Shown: piece by piece, positions 28,316 to 38,700 of the stretch
How the letters are laid out: each line of letters starts with the position of its first letter
Position numbering within the stretch: position 1 is the stretch's first letter
From: Helicobacter anatolicus
GTDB taxonomy: Bacteria > Campylobacterota > Campylobacteria > Campylobacterales > Helicobacteraceae
Direction of reading: 5' to 3'
NCBI RefSeq assembly: GCF_021300615.1
Contig: NZ_JAJTMY010000003.1
Coordinates: forward strand, 124,001 to 188,000
Length of the DNA: 64,000 nucleotides
The notes under the pieces: generated by a model
The model's input: only the letters and a program-made list of their open reading frames with translations
What the model was told of the DNA's origin: nothing
The model's database searches: none
Position numbers and translations under genes: made by a program

Positions 28316-29542
28316 ATGATAGAACTTCAAGACGCAATAAAAATCAACAATTCTCTCCCCTTGCCTTCTTTAAAAACCTTACAAAAAGATCTTTTTGAAG
28401 CACAGGGTTATATTCTCGCACAAGATTACTTTATCACGCGCCCTTTACCGCTTTTTGATAATTCTGCAATGGATGGCTATGCTATTTCTTCCAAACAGCA
28501 AGGAGAAATACTTCATTGCACAAGAAGTATTTTTGCTGGAGAAGATGCAACAAAAATTACTCTAAAAGAAAATGAAGCTATCAAAATCATGACAGGGGCA
28601 ATGATTCCGCAAAATGCCGATATTGTTGTGCCCTTTGAGTTGGCTAACTTAGAAAATGGAGTTTTAAATATTCATAAAAAATTCCAACCCTATGACAATA
28701 TCCGCAAACAAGGTGAGGAAAAAAAAATAGGTGATCTTATAGCAAAAAAAGGAAGCAAACTTGATTTTACAATCATCGGTCTTCTTGCATCGCAAGGCAT
28801 TGCACAAGTCCAAGTCTTTGAAAAGCTAAAAATTGGTGTTTTTTCTACAGGAGATGAAATCATAGACCCCAAAGAAACTGCCCTACCTCACCAAATCTAC
28901 AACATCAATGCACCAAGCATTTTAGCAATTTTACAAAAATATCAATTTGATTGTAGTTATCTTGGAATCCTAAAAGACAATGAGGGTTTAGAAGAAGCAC
29001 TATTGCAAGCAACCGCTAAATATTCTCTACTCATCACAAGTGGTGGGGCTAGTGTGGGAGAAAAAGATTTACTTGAAAAAATCCTTTTAAAACATCACGC
29101 AACAATCTTTTATCACAAAATCAATTTAAAACCTGGTAAGCCACTCATGATTGCACAAATTAATGGTTGTTATCTTTTTTGTCTTCCTGGTAATCCTTTA
29201 AGTGGCATTCTCAATCTACTAGCCTTATTAATCCCTACAATCCTCCGTCTTGGACTTGGTAATGCATACACACCTATAGCACAATACGGAATCTTAAAAA
29301 CCCCTCTTTGCCTCAAGGGAAATCGCGCACAAATTTTACTTGGCACACTGCAAGATGAGTACTTCATCCCCTATCTCAAACATAGCCCTAATGCCATTAG
29401 CACTTTTTATCATTGCACACATTTTGCAATTTTTGATTCCAAGGCTACCATGTTTGATGCCGGAAGTAAAGTTATGATATTTCCTTATTTTGGAGAATTT
29501 GATCAAAAAAACTATGATTTTATCAATTATGCAAAACAATAA
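28316..29542 (+). CDS. moeA: Molybdopterin molybdenumtransferase
   Basis: MoeA inserts molybdate into adenylated molybdopterin to finish the molybdenum cofactor. The 408-residue protein has the N-terminal linker motif LPLFDNSAMDGYA, the MoCF domain signature TSGGASVGEKDLL near residue 240 and LPGNPLSGIL near residue 290. ATG 28316 with TAGGAGA is the start; the open frame upstream lies inside fliR. Confidence 0.94.
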   Translation: MIELQDAIKINNSLPLPSLKTLQKDLFEAQGYILAQDYFITRPLPLFDNSAMDGYAISSKQQGEILHCTRSIFAGEDATKITLKENEAIKIMTGAMIPQNADIVVPFELANLENGVLNIHKKFQPYDNIRKQGEEKKIGDLIAKKGSKLDFTIIGLLASQGIAQVQVFEKLKIGVFSTGDEIIDPKETALPHQIYNINAPSILAILQKYQFDCSYLGILKDNEGLEEALLQATAKYSLLITSGGASVGEKDLLEKILLKHHATIFYHKINLKPGKPLMIAQINGCYLFCLPGNPLSGILNLLALLIPTILRLGLGNAYTPIAQYGILKTPLCLKGNRAQILLGTLQDEYFIPYLKHSPNAISTFYHCTHFAIFDSKATMFDAGSKVMIFPYFGEFDQKNYDFINYAKQ

Positions 29543-29566
29543 TCCTAGAAAATGTTATAAATTTTG

Positions 29567-29572
29567 TATAAA
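29567..29572 (+). promoter_or_regulatory. -10 element for the stress-protein operon
   Basis: TATAAA preceded by TTTTG, 31 bases before the start codon of the universal stress protein; the leader contains AGAGAG. A promoter here would drive the stress protein, rmuC and uppS. Confidence 0.4.
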
Positions 29573-29602
29573 ATAACAACATCCCAAAAAGAGAGTAAAA
29601 AA

Positions 29603-30022
29603 ATGAAAAAAATATTATTTGGTGTCCATGATACAGAAGAATGTAGGCAAGCAATCCATACGATTAATAGACTTTTTGGTGATCAAAAAGAGAGTATTGA
29701 ACTCACTCTTTTACATGTTATACCAGAAACAATTATCTATGCTGAAAGTGGAATTGTAGATTATGAAATGATTGAAGATAGAGAAAACCACGAATCTCAA
29801 AGAATTTTGCAAAGCTTTTTTAATTCTTTTAAAGACTTAGGTTTTACATGTCAGACTTTATTAAAAACTGGCAATCCTATTGATATGGTCTTAGAAATTG
29901 CGAGCGAATACGAACTCTTAATTATTGGCGCTAGCGAATCTTCACTTTTGCATCGCATTTTCAATTCACATCAAAATAGCTTTGTTAATGCATCACCTAT
30001 TTCTGTGCTAGTGGCAAAGTAA
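29603..30022 (+). CDS. Universal stress protein (UspA family)
   Basis: A 139-residue single Usp domain. The ATP-binding type signature is readable at the end of the protein (LLIIGASESSLLHRIF...SVLVAK), with the family's N-terminal strand KKILFGVHDTEE. The precise role in Helicobacter is unknown. The frame opens at 29564, but only ATG 29603, with a purine-rich leader, starts the domain. The stop overlaps the rmuC start codon by one base. Confidence 0.87.
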   Translation: MKKILFGVHDTEECRQAIHTINRLFGDQKESIELTLLHVIPETIIYAESGIVDYEMIEDRENHESQRILQSFFNSFKDLGFTCQTLLKTGNPIDMVLEIASEYELLIIGASESSLLHRIFNSHQNSFVNASPISVLVAK

Positions 30023-31272
30023 TGTTAATTATCATAAATATTTTGCTAGCGATATTGCTAGTAATTTTAATTTTTTATATTTTTTCAATTAAAAAGAATC
30101 AACAAAAATTACAAGAAATCTATCTTGAACTTCAAACCAAAAATCAAAAACTCGAAAATGAGAAAAATACCCTACAATTAAAAAATCAAAATCTCGAGGA
30201 AACAAAAAACTTTTTACAAAGTGAATATGACAAATCCCTATCTAGATTAAGAGATGATCATGCACAAAATCTAAAAAATGCGCACGAGCAATACCAAAAC
30301 AATCTCTCTGCACTCAAAGAAGAATTACAAAAAAATTTCAAGGAGCAAAACCAGGCTCTTTTATTTCAAAATAAAAACCTCATTAATGAAGATTCTAAAA
30401 AACTACTTGAAGAGATATTTATTCCTATCAAAAATCAAGTAAAAAGCTATGAAGAGAGATTGCTAAAAAATGAAGAACGTCTTAAAATTGAAATTGATAA
30501 TATATTTAAATCTTCAGAACTTATAGGAAAAAATGCCGATAGACTTGCTCTAGTCCTCAAAGGAGATAAAAAAATCCGTGGAAATTTTGGAGAGATCCAA
30601 CTAAAAAGTGTCCTGGAAAATAGCGGATTGATAGAGGGTGAGCAATATAAACTACAAAATGTAATGCATGATGAAGATGCAAAATACATTCCTGATGCTA
30701 TTATTTATTTAGAACGCGAAAAAAGTGTTATTGTTGATGCAAAATTCTCTCTTCCCACACAATTTGATTTTGAGCAAATCACAGATGAAATAAAATTGGA
30801 ACTTTATAAAAATCTTCGTGCAAGAATTGATGAACTTGCCAAAAAACCTTATGCTTCTTTAGATTCTAATATTTATGATTTTGTTTTACTTTTTATCCCT
30901 TATCAAAATATTTTGGATCTAGCACTAGATTGTAATCCTGGCCTTTATCAATATGCTTATGAAAAAAAAGTCTATCTTACCACGCCTCATACACTTTTCA
31001 TGGCTCTTAAAACTATCAATATCACATGGCTAAACATCAAACGAAATGAAAATGTCACTAAAGCTTTTGAAGAGATTGGTAAGCTTTATGACAAGTTTGC
31101 AGGAGTAATAGATAGCTTTAATGAAATCAAAACCCATACAGAAAGACTAGAAAAAGCAAAAAATGAACTAGAAAATAAACTTATCTCTGGCAGCGGAAAC
31201 CTTAGCAATCGGTTTAGACAGCTCGAAGAACTAGGAATCAAAACCAAAAAATCCCTGCTTCCCAAAACATAA
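30022..31272 (+). CDS. rmuC: DNA recombination protein RmuC
   Basis: 416 residues: an N-terminal membrane helix (1-22), a long coiled coil (about 24-170) and the RmuC nuclease-like domain with KIRGNFGEIQLKSVLENSG near 190 and VIVDAKFSLP near 238. RmuC family proteins limit inversions at short inverted repeats, but the biochemical activity is not well known. Coupled to the stress protein by TAATG and followed by uppS after 10 bases. Confidence 0.9.
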   Translation: MLIIINILLAILLVILIFYIFSIKKNQQKLQEIYLELQTKNQKLENEKNTLQLKNQNLEETKNFLQSEYDKSLSRLRDDHAQNLKNAHEQYQNNLSALKEELQKNFKEQNQALLFQNKNLINEDSKKLLEEIFIPIKNQVKSYEERLLKNEERLKIEIDNIFKSSELIGKNADRLALVLKGDKKIRGNFGEIQLKSVLENSGLIEGEQYKLQNVMHDEDAKYIPDAIIYLEREKSVIVDAKFSLPTQFDFEQITDEIKLELYKNLRARIDELAKKPYASLDSNIYDFVLLFIPYQNILDLALDCNPGLYQYAYEKKVYLTTPHTLFMALKTINITWLNIKRNENVTKAFEEIGKLYDKFAGVIDSFNEIKTHTERLEKAKNELENKLISGSGNLSNRFRQLEELGIKTKKSLLPKT

Positions 31273-31282
31273 GGAAAAAAAT

Positions 31283-31969
31283 ATGAATAACCTTAATCAT
31301 TTAGCCATTATCATGGATGGCAATGGGCGTTGGGCGCAAATACGCAATAAACCTCGCAAAATAGGTCATCAAGAGGGGGCAAAAGTCGTTCGAGATATTA
31401 CAATTTGGTGTGCAAAAAATTCTATCAAATATCTCACACTTTTTGCTTTTTCTACAGAAAATTGGAAACGCCCAAAAGCTGAGGTAGATTTTTTAATGAA
31501 GCTTTTATTAAAATACCTCAAAAAAGAAAAAAATACCTATTTGCAAAACAATATCCGATTTAAGGCGATCGGAAATATCGAAGTTTTTAACAATCCACTC
31601 AAAGATATGATTTGCGAACTTGAAGAATCTACCAAAATGCATACAAGTCTTACACAAACCCTAGCCTTAAATTATGGTTCTAGAGATGAAATCACCCGCA
31701 CTTTTAAAAAGCTTTTAAAAAACCCACCACAAGAACTAGAAAACCTAGAATCTCTTATTGCAAAAAATCTTGATACATGTGATTTTCCTGATGTAGATTT
31801 ATTAATTCGTACAGGAGGAGAAATGAGAATCTCAAATTTTTTACTTTGGCAAATTAGTTATGCAGAACTTTATTTTACACCAACTTATTGGCCGGAATTT
31901 AGCACTACAGAACTATCTGATATCATCAAATCCTACAAAAAAAAAGAACGACGCTTTGGCGGACTTTAA
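31283..31969 (+). CDS. uppS: Undecaprenyl diphosphate synthase
   Basis: Cis-prenyltransferase that makes the C55 carrier for peptidoglycan, LPS O-antigen and other glycans. The catalytic aspartate is D12 in IIMDGNGRWA; LFAFSTENWKRP and the C-terminal LLIRTGGEMRISNFLLWQ are canonical. 228 residues. Last gene before the defence island, and probably the end of the operon that begins with the stress protein. Confidence 0.95.
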   Translation: MNNLNHLAIIMDGNGRWAQIRNKPRKIGHQEGAKVVRDITIWCAKNSIKYLTLFAFSTENWKRPKAEVDFLMKLLLKYLKKEKNTYLQNNIRFKAIGNIEVFNNPLKDMICELEESTKMHTSLTQTLALNYGSRDEITRTFKKLLKNPPQELENLESLIAKNLDTCDFPDVDLLIRTGGEMRISNFLLWQISYAELYFTPTYWPEFSTTELSDIIKSYKKKERRFGGL

Positions 31970-32010
31970 TTCTTTGGATCTCTTTTGCCACTAAATTGCA
32001 ACTAACAACT

Positions 32011-32085
32011 TTAAAATAAAAAAGCCCTATATGTTGCAAATCTCTTGTAAATTTTAGAAAATAATTTCCATACAACAAAAGACAT
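32011..32085 (-). CDS. Putative 24-residue cationic hydrophobic peptide
   Basis: A mini-ORF beginning MSFVVWKLFSKIYKRF and ending in a short hydrophobic tail. It is rich in aromatic and basic residues and could form an amphipathic helix. GAGAG lies about six to seven bases before the ATG, and a promoter candidate with -10 TATAGT sits 42 bases upstream. A 7-bp inverted repeat (TTGCAAC 31997-32003, GTTGCAA 32033-32039) spans the stop codon. Size and composition recall type I toxin peptides such as the AapA peptides of H. pylori, but the sequence motif of those is not present. Treat as a candidate only. Confidence 0.35.
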   Translation of the reverse strand: MSFVVWKLFSKIYKRFATYRAFLF

Positions 32086-32126
32086 AAAATCTCTCTATTT
32101 CTTTAGATTTTCAAATTTTTAAGAAT

Positions 32127-32156
32127 ACTATAAAAAAAAGGGGGGGGGGGAGTAAA
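32127..32156 (-). promoter_or_regulatory. Promoter candidate whose spacer is a C11-T7 homopolymer
   Basis: On the minus strand: TTTACT (32156-32151, four of six matches to the -35 consensus), then an 18-base spacer made only of 11 C and 7 T, then TATAGT (32132-32127). Slippage in the homopolymer would change the spacing directly, a known way to make a promoter phase-variable. It reads toward the 24-codon mini-ORF, not toward the restriction genes. Confidence 0.45.
32140..32150. repeat. Homopolymeric G tract (11 G)
   Basis: Eleven consecutive G on the plus strand directly after eight A, in non-coding DNA. Tracts of this length are hypermutable in Helicobacter and Campylobacter. Confidence 0.95.
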
Positions 32157-32296
32157 AATATCAAAGAGTTTTACACTTTTTTTAGACTTTGATTCTTTTT
32201 TGGTTAATTTAATTTTTGATTTAATTAGGTTTTTGTTTTCCTACTAGTAGCTTAAAGTTATCTAAAAATATTTTTTCTCTAATACCTTTATCTGTC

Positions 32297-32325
32297 TTGA
32301 TTTATCAAGGGCTATTTGATAGAAT
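32297..32325 (+). promoter_or_regulatory. Promoter of the restriction operon with overlapping dyad
   Basis: TTGATT (32297-32302), a 17-base spacer and TAGAAT (32320-32325), 35 bases before the ATG of the helicase gene. A 6-2-6 inverted repeat, CTTGAT-TT-ATCAAG at 32296-32309, covers the -35 box, which would suit a repressor or controller protein; no such regulator gene is seen nearby. Confidence 0.5.
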
Positions 32326-32360
32326 TATCCCTCCTACTCAGTTTTATTCAAAGGTTAGTT

Positions 32361-35300
32361 ATGTCAGATGTTCGTCCAGCCCCACGCAAGAATGAAAACT
32401 CCAAATTTATCAATAATACAGACATAAAGCTCAAAGACAAGCTAAGTCAAATTATCAATAATTCTGCACAAAGCATAAGTTATCTTGATTTTCTTATTGG
32501 ATATTTTCAAATCAGTGGCTTCAAGCATCTCAATGACATTATCAAAAATAAGCTTGATCAGATTGAAGAGGTAAAAATCCTTGTAGGTATCAACCTAGAT
32601 CCCATTATCGCTGATCTTGTAGATAAAAACATTGATTTTGCGACAGCAAAAAAAGAGAGGTTTATCAAACAATTTGCCAAAGAACAAGTGCATCTACTTA
32701 ATAATGATGAAAATTACTCACAAGATACCGATCTCTCTATTTATCAACTCCTTGAAGCTATAAAAAATAAGAAGATAAAAATGCGTATTATTCGTGAAAA
32801 AAGAGTTCATGCAAAATTCTATATCATGAGTTGCAAGCCCCAACTTATCACAAAAGCTAATGGAGAATTAAGCTATGACTATCAGGGTTCTGTCATTATA
32901 GGAAGTTCCAACCTTAGCCATAATGGACTTGTAGAATATTATGAATTTAATGCGGAACTAAGAGATAGTCAGGATATAGAAACTGCTCTTTATGAGTTTA
33001 GTCAATTGTGGGAAAAGAGTATCGAAATTTCATTAGACGATATAAAAGCAATTGAACAAGAATCCTATCTTTCCACACTTACTCCAAAAGAGCTTTATTA
33101 CAAAATGCTTATAGAACACTTTGGAATAGATAAAATTGGAAGAGATGAGAGTATAGAATCCCTCTTTCCCGATGGCTATAAAGCCTTAGAATATCAAATT
33201 CATGCTATTAAAGATGGCTTAAATAAACTAGAAAAATATAATGGTTTTTTTCTCTCTGATGTTGTAGGATTAGGAAAAACTCTTATTGCTACAATTATTG
33301 CCCAAAAACTTGAAGTAAGTGGGAAACTTGGAGGAAAAATCCTTGTAACTTGTCCTCCAGCTCTTAAAGCAAATTGGGAAGATCATTTTGACAAAGTAGG
33401 CATCAATCGCCATAGAACAATAATAACTCACGATATGCTTCATGAAATAGATCCACAAAATTATGGGATAGTGATAGTTGATGAATCGCATCGCTTCAAA
33501 TCCAAAGCATCCCAACGCTATGAGCAGCTTTACCGAATATGTAAAGAAGAAACAAAATATACAAAAAAAGTAATTCTCCTATCTGCTACACCTCAAAACA
33601 ACTCACCTCAAGACCTAGCAAATCAAATCTATCTTTTTACCGACCCAAGAAACTCACGCATAGGAAAACTCCGCAACTTAGAAGAGTTTTTTAGCAAAAT
33701 TCAAAAAGAATATAAAAATATAAAAGATAAACTTAAAGAACTTGATGGAAAAAAAGATACAGCAACAAACAAGAAGCAAAAAGAAGATCTCAAAGAACAA
33801 TTGCGTGAAATCTCCAATAAAATGAGAGATGAAGTGCTTAAATACATTATGATACGACGCACTCGAAACGATGTGAAAGTGCTTTATAAAGATGATTTAG
33901 ACTCTCAAGGTATTGCCTTTCCCGAAACTCCTGCTCCAACACCACTTGAATACGAACTAAAAGACGATGTGAGGGACTTAACAGAGGAAACACTCAAGCT
34001 TCTCAAGATTGAACCTAACACAATTGGAAAATATGGTTATTACCGCTATTTGATTTATCCAAACCTCACTCCTGAAGGACAAAAAATCTATCAAGAAAAA
34101 ATGGGGACAAAAAAGAATGGGGAATTTTATGAGCAAACCGCAGAGAGATTGACAGGGCTTATGAAGTCCCTAATGTTTAAACGTTTCGAATCAAGTATTT
34201 ATTCATTTAAACAAACTCTTAAACGACAAATCACTTCGCTTCGCACACTTGTTAAGATGCTAGAAGATGGTAAAGTCTATATTCCTATGAAAAATCTTAG
34301 CAATCTTGATGCTTACTATGAAGCACTCGAAAGCGATAACGAAAATGGAATAGATGAGGAGTTTTATGAGCAATACAAAGATAAACTTATGGAGCTTGAT
34401 TATAAAGACTTTAAGCCCAATTATCTTAACAACCTCAAAAAAGACTTGGATGCCTTAGGGAATTTGTTAGAAAAATGGGAAAAAATTAATGAAGATTCCA
34501 AGCTTAAGAAATTAGTAGAGCAAGTCAAAATCCAACTACAGAGAGAAATTCAAGGAGATACCCCTAAGGTCATTATTTTTACAGAAGCTCAAACAACAGC
34601 TCACTATCTCAAAGATAAGCTAGAAAAGCTTTTACCACAATATTTACCACAATATGGATTATTGCAGGTTGATTCTGATAATCGCAAAGATTATCAAGAT
34701 AAAATCAAAGAAAACTTTGATGCAAACCTTTCTCAAGAACAATGGAAACACGATATTCAAATCCTTATCTCCACTGACACGCTCTCTGAGGGTGTCAATA
34801 TGCACAGAGCTGATACCATCATCAACTACGATGCACCTTGGAATGCCACAATCCTAATGCAAAGAGCAGGAAGAATCAATCGTGTAGGAACACAGCATAA
34901 TAATATCCTTATCTATAACTTCCAACCAAGTAATATCGGGGAAGAAACGCTTAAATTTGGAAAGCAAGTCTATCAAAAACTCCAAAGCTTCCATTTCACA
35001 CTTGGAGAAGATAATGCAGTCTATACTCCTGAAGAAGAAGCAGGAACTCAAGGTCTCCACCAATCAAGCAAAAACAAAAGAGAAGAGATTGATCCTGAAG
35101 TGGAGTTTTTAGCAGATATTCTTGAGCTTTATAGGAATGATCCAAAAGAATTTAATCGTATCAAATCTCTACCAAATAAGGTTAGAGGTTCAATGATCGG
35201 AGAAAATGAGAGCTTTTTTTATTTCAAACAAAGTGTGCAAGAAATTCATCCAAACCACACGCTAGAATTTTTAGGAGAGTATTTTTACCAAGTCTCTACA

Positions 35301-35753
35301 CAAGGAGACAATCGACAAGCAAAAAGGGTTGATTTCTGTCAAATGGCTCAACATCTTAAAACTCATCTTGAAAGCACCCAGATACCACTCTCAAAAGACT
35401 TACATTATGCTGATGCAGACTTAGTGTGGGAAACCCACAAAGAAGAAGTCAAAAATCCACAAAGGAATACAAATCACTTAGACAAAAAAGAGGTAAATGA
35501 GGCAAAGTTTTATATTCAACACAATGTATTGCTCACTTTAGAAGAAAAAAATTGTTTAATCCAAGCTCTTGAGAGAGGTGTGTATATTGATAGCTCAATA
35601 AGGAAGCAAATAATTGCAGGAAAGATTGATTTAAACGAACTTGCAAATGAACTCAAAGAAAAAATGAGGATTGAGAATAGTAAGTCCAAAGTTACAATCC
35701 GATATGCCAAACCTTCACTACAACTTAGCTACACAACAAAAAAGGATAGATAA
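32361..35753 (+). CDS. PLD-nuclease/SNF2-helicase fusion of a restriction-type defence system
   Basis: 1130 residues. The N-terminal domain (about 20-220) is a phospholipase-D-like nuclease with one HxK motif (H150-A-K152, VHAKFYIM) and the following GSSNLSHNGL (181-190). A superfamily-2 SNF2/RapA-type helicase follows: Walker A VVGLGKT near 301-307, DESHR near 378, LLSATPQNNS, and motif VI QRAGRINRVGTQ near 835. Two-copy or dimerised PLD domains cut DNA in BfiI, and PLD plus helicase is known from CglI/NgoAVII-type ATP-dependent restriction. ATG 32361 has AAGG six bases upstream; the upstream ATG at 32316 lacks one. The stop overlaps the methylase start (TAATG). Confidence 0.85.
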   Translation: MSDVRPAPRKNENSKFINNTDIKLKDKLSQIINNSAQSISYLDFLIGYFQISGFKHLNDIIKNKLDQIEEVKILVGINLDPIIADLVDKNIDFATAKKERFIKQFAKEQVHLLNNDENYSQDTDLSIYQLLEAIKNKKIKMRIIREKRVHAKFYIMSCKPQLITKANGELSYDYQGSVIIGSSNLSHNGLVEYYEFNAELRDSQDIETALYEFSQLWEKSIEISLDDIKAIEQESYLSTLTPKELYYKMLIEHFGIDKIGRDESIESLFPDGYKALEYQIHAIKDGLNKLEKYNGFFLSDVVGLGKTLIATIIAQKLEVSGKLGGKILVTCPPALKANWEDHFDKVGINRHRTIITHDMLHEIDPQNYGIVIVDESHRFKSKASQRYEQLYRICKEETKYTKKVILLSATPQNNSPQDLANQIYLFTDPRNSRIGKLRNLEEFFSKIQKEYKNIKDKLKELDGKKDTATNKKQKEDLKEQLREISNKMRDEVLKYIMIRRTRNDVKVLYKDDLDSQGIAFPETPAPTPLEYELKDDVRDLTEETLKLLKIEPNTIGKYGYYRYLIYPNLTPEGQKIYQEKMGTKKNGEFYEQTAERLTGLMKSLMFKRFESSIYSFKQTLKRQITSLRTLVKMLEDGKVYIPMKNLSNLDAYYEALESDNENGIDEEFYEQYKDKLMELDYKDFKPNYLNNLKKDLDALGNLLEKWEKINEDSKLKKLVEQVKIQLQREIQGDTPKVIIFTEAQTTAHYLKDKLEKLLPQYLPQYGLLQVDSDNRKDYQDKIKENFDANLSQEQWKHDIQILISTDTLSEGVNMHRADTIINYDAPWNATILMQRAGRINRVGTQHNNILIYNFQPSNIGEETLKFGKQVYQKLQSFHFTLGEDNAVYTPEEEAGTQGLHQSSKNKREEIDPEVEFLADILELYRNDPKEFNRIKSLPNKVRGSMIGENESFFYFKQSVQEIHPNHTLEFLGEYFYQVSTQGDNRQAKRVDFCQMAQHLKTHLESTQIPLSKDLHYADADLVWETHKEEVKNPQRNTNHLDKKEVNEAKFYIQHNVLLTLEEKNCLIQALERGVYIDSSIRKQIIAGKIDLNELANELKEKMRIENSKSKVTIRYAKPSLQLSYTTKKDR

Positions 35754-38700
35754 TGGATATTGCAAAAGAGATTTCAAACTTTGTAACACAAGAATTTGAC
35801 ACACAAAGATATAAGGACTTTGTTTCTTATGTTTTTTCAAATAAAGAAGGATTTGAGTTTTTGACAGAGGATTTTAAAAAGCCTGAAGAAAACTTTACCT
35901 ATATCAAAAAAGAATATTGTCTCTCTGAACCACTAGATTTGGGAAATTCTCAAACTCTCCAATTTTATGTTTTTGAAGTGGATTCAGTCAATGCCAAAGT
36001 CGGACTTCACAAAGAACTGAAAGAGAGGTTGAGAAGTATTGGAGGAAGTGCGATTTTGGCTTGTTTTTATCAAAAGGGGAATCCCACTTTTAGGCTTTCT
36101 CTTATCACTCGCTCACTCAATGAGAAAAGAAACATTGATTACAGCAATCCCAAACGCCAAAGCTTTGTTCTTGGCAACAACAATAAAACAGCCTTACTTA
36201 ATTTTACAAAACTTGTTGAAAACATTGAAAAATCTCTAAACCCCCTAGAAGCCATTACTCAAGCATTTTCAGCAGAAAATGTAACCAAAGAGTTTTATAA
36301 CGAAATTGTCGAGTCTTTTGAAAAGTTTGCAAACGAGATTAAATTCCCAACCAAGCAAGAAGATGCTCACACTCGCCAATTTATCTTAAGAATGTTTTCT
36401 AGGATTTTGTTCTGTAAATTTTTGGAAAAAAAGGAAGTGATCCCCTCAAAACTTTGGGATACAAACCTATCAGAGAACTACTATCACGATGTTTTGGAAC
36501 CTCTATTTTTCGGTACCCTCAATACAGAAAAAGACAAGAGAAATTACAGTCTCATCTCTGAGGAGATTCAAGAACTCTTGAGGAATATTCCCTATCTCAA
36601 TGGAGGACTTTTTGCTCCACAAGAAGGAGATTTTTTTGACTCCAAAAACCCCACAGCTCACATCAACACACTCAAGATCCCCAATCAACTTTTTAAAGAT
36701 TTTTTTGCGATGCTTGATACATTTCACTTCACCATCGATGAATCCACTCCACTAGATCAAGAAGTGGGATTGGATCCTGAAATGCTTGGAATGATCTTTG
36801 AGAGTCTTCTCTCTGTGCTTTTTACAGATAACAAAGTTGATAAGCTCAATTCTCTTAGAAAGAAAACAGGGAGCTACTATACTCCTAGAGAAATCGTCAG
36901 CTATATGGTAAAAAGTTCAATTTTAGAGTATTTGACAGACAAAACAAACCTAGATAAAACACAACTCAAAACCCTTGTTTTTGACCACTCCTCTAGTTTT
37001 GAAGGCAAAGAAGCACTTGACATTATGAAGGCACTTCTAGAATTCAAAGTTTTAGACCCTGCTTGTGGAAGTGGGGCTTTCCCCATGGGAATGCTTCAAG
37101 AGATTTGCTCTATTTTAGAAGCTCTTGATCCTCAAGCCAAAGCTTTTTTCAATATTCAATCCTCAGGCTTCAAAGAAGAAAATGAAGGCAAAGACCCGAC
37201 ATATATTCGCAAACTCTCAATCTTGCAAAACAATATCTATGGGATAGATATCCAGCCTATGGCGATTGAGATTTCAAGGTTGCGTTGCTTTCTCTCTCTA
37301 ATTTGTGAAGAAGATAAAGATTATATTGCTCCACTGCCAAACCTTGAGTTTAAATTTGTCAGTGCAAACTCCCTGATCCCTATGCCAAAAAATGACAACA
37401 TTCTCATCCACGATGCTTATTCCACTATCAGAAAAGTAATGAAGAAATACTTCAATAGTTCAGACAAAGAAAAATTACAAAAGCAGTATAGAGAAGCTCA
37501 AAAAATTATCGCTAAAAATTATGAATTTTCTCCACTTGCTGAGTATGACCCCTTCAATCCTCAAAGTGTGGCAGGATTTTTTGATAGTGAGATTATGTTT
37601 GAAATCAAAGAGTTTGATGTGGTGATAGGTAATCCGCCTTATATCTCTGCACCCTCACAAGAGGAAGATCCTCAGCTCAGCACTCAAAGAAAGATCCTTG
37701 CCTCAAACAAAAGATTTAAAAGCCTTGCTTCAAAGTGGGATTTGTATATCCCTTTTATTGAGCTTGGTATCTCATATCTTTGCAAGGAAAATGCAATTTG
37801 TTCGATGATTATTCCCTATCCGCTCACAAATCAAATTTATGGTAAAAAGCTAAGAGAAATGCTAACTTCAAACTTTAATCTCTATGAACTTACAGATTTG
37901 AGAGGAACAAAAGTATTTGAAAGTGCAACAGTAACAAATTGTATTGTTTTTGCTAAAAAACAGCCACCTCTCAATACTCTTGCCATTTCACAAATTGATG
38001 AAAATCTCAAAATTACCAAACAATTTGAAAAATCATATTCTGAACTCATTCAAGATGAAAAAACCCAAGTGTGGAACACCACTCAAGAAAAAAGAGATTC
38101 AAGTCGTCATTCTGATTTAAATATTTTAGGAGATTTTTGTTATATCTCCAAGGGTATGGTTTTGCATTCAGAAAATGGTGATTTTAGCAACATTGATTTG
38201 ATTAATCCCACAAGAACAAAAATACACTCTCGTGTGTATTTAGAAGCAAAAGATATAGATAGGTTCATAATAAAACAAAAAAGATATATCGAATACGATA
38301 CGGAAAGAGTGCCAAGCCAAGTGAGCAGACCAACTTTTAGAGAGCTGTATTTATGTCAAAAAATTATGATCAATTGTCTTGGCGAGCTTAAAGCAATGAT
38401 AGATCTCAGCAATCAAATTGTATGCCAACAAGGGATAAGACTCGTTGTTTTGTGGAAAGATTTAAGAGGTGTGGAAAATCGAAGCATCAAAGATAGCATC
38501 AAGCGTTACTCACGATTTGATAGAGAATCAATGGAACAACTTTCATGCGATATGAATCTCAAATATATTTTGGGAATTTTAAATTCCAAATACGCTCAAA
38601 AACTTCTAGCAAATCTTAGAGGAGATGACTACCATATTGTTCCAGAGCATATTAGAAACCTTCCAATCCCACAAATCACAGAATCCAACCAATCTATAGC

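Larger units (their letters stand above)
31970..32360. other. Intergenic region between uppS and the defence island
   Basis: 391 bases without a standard gene. It contains, from left to right: a 24-codon minus-strand mini-ORF, an 11-G homopolymer inside a minus-strand promoter candidate, and a plus-strand promoter with an overlapping dyad for the restriction operon. Each is listed separately. Confidence 0.7.

Noticed and set aside
32141-32160. Plus-strand phase-variable promoter for the restriction operon at the G tract
   Set aside because: No -10 box follows the tract at a proper distance on the plus strand, and a better promoter lies at 32297-32325.
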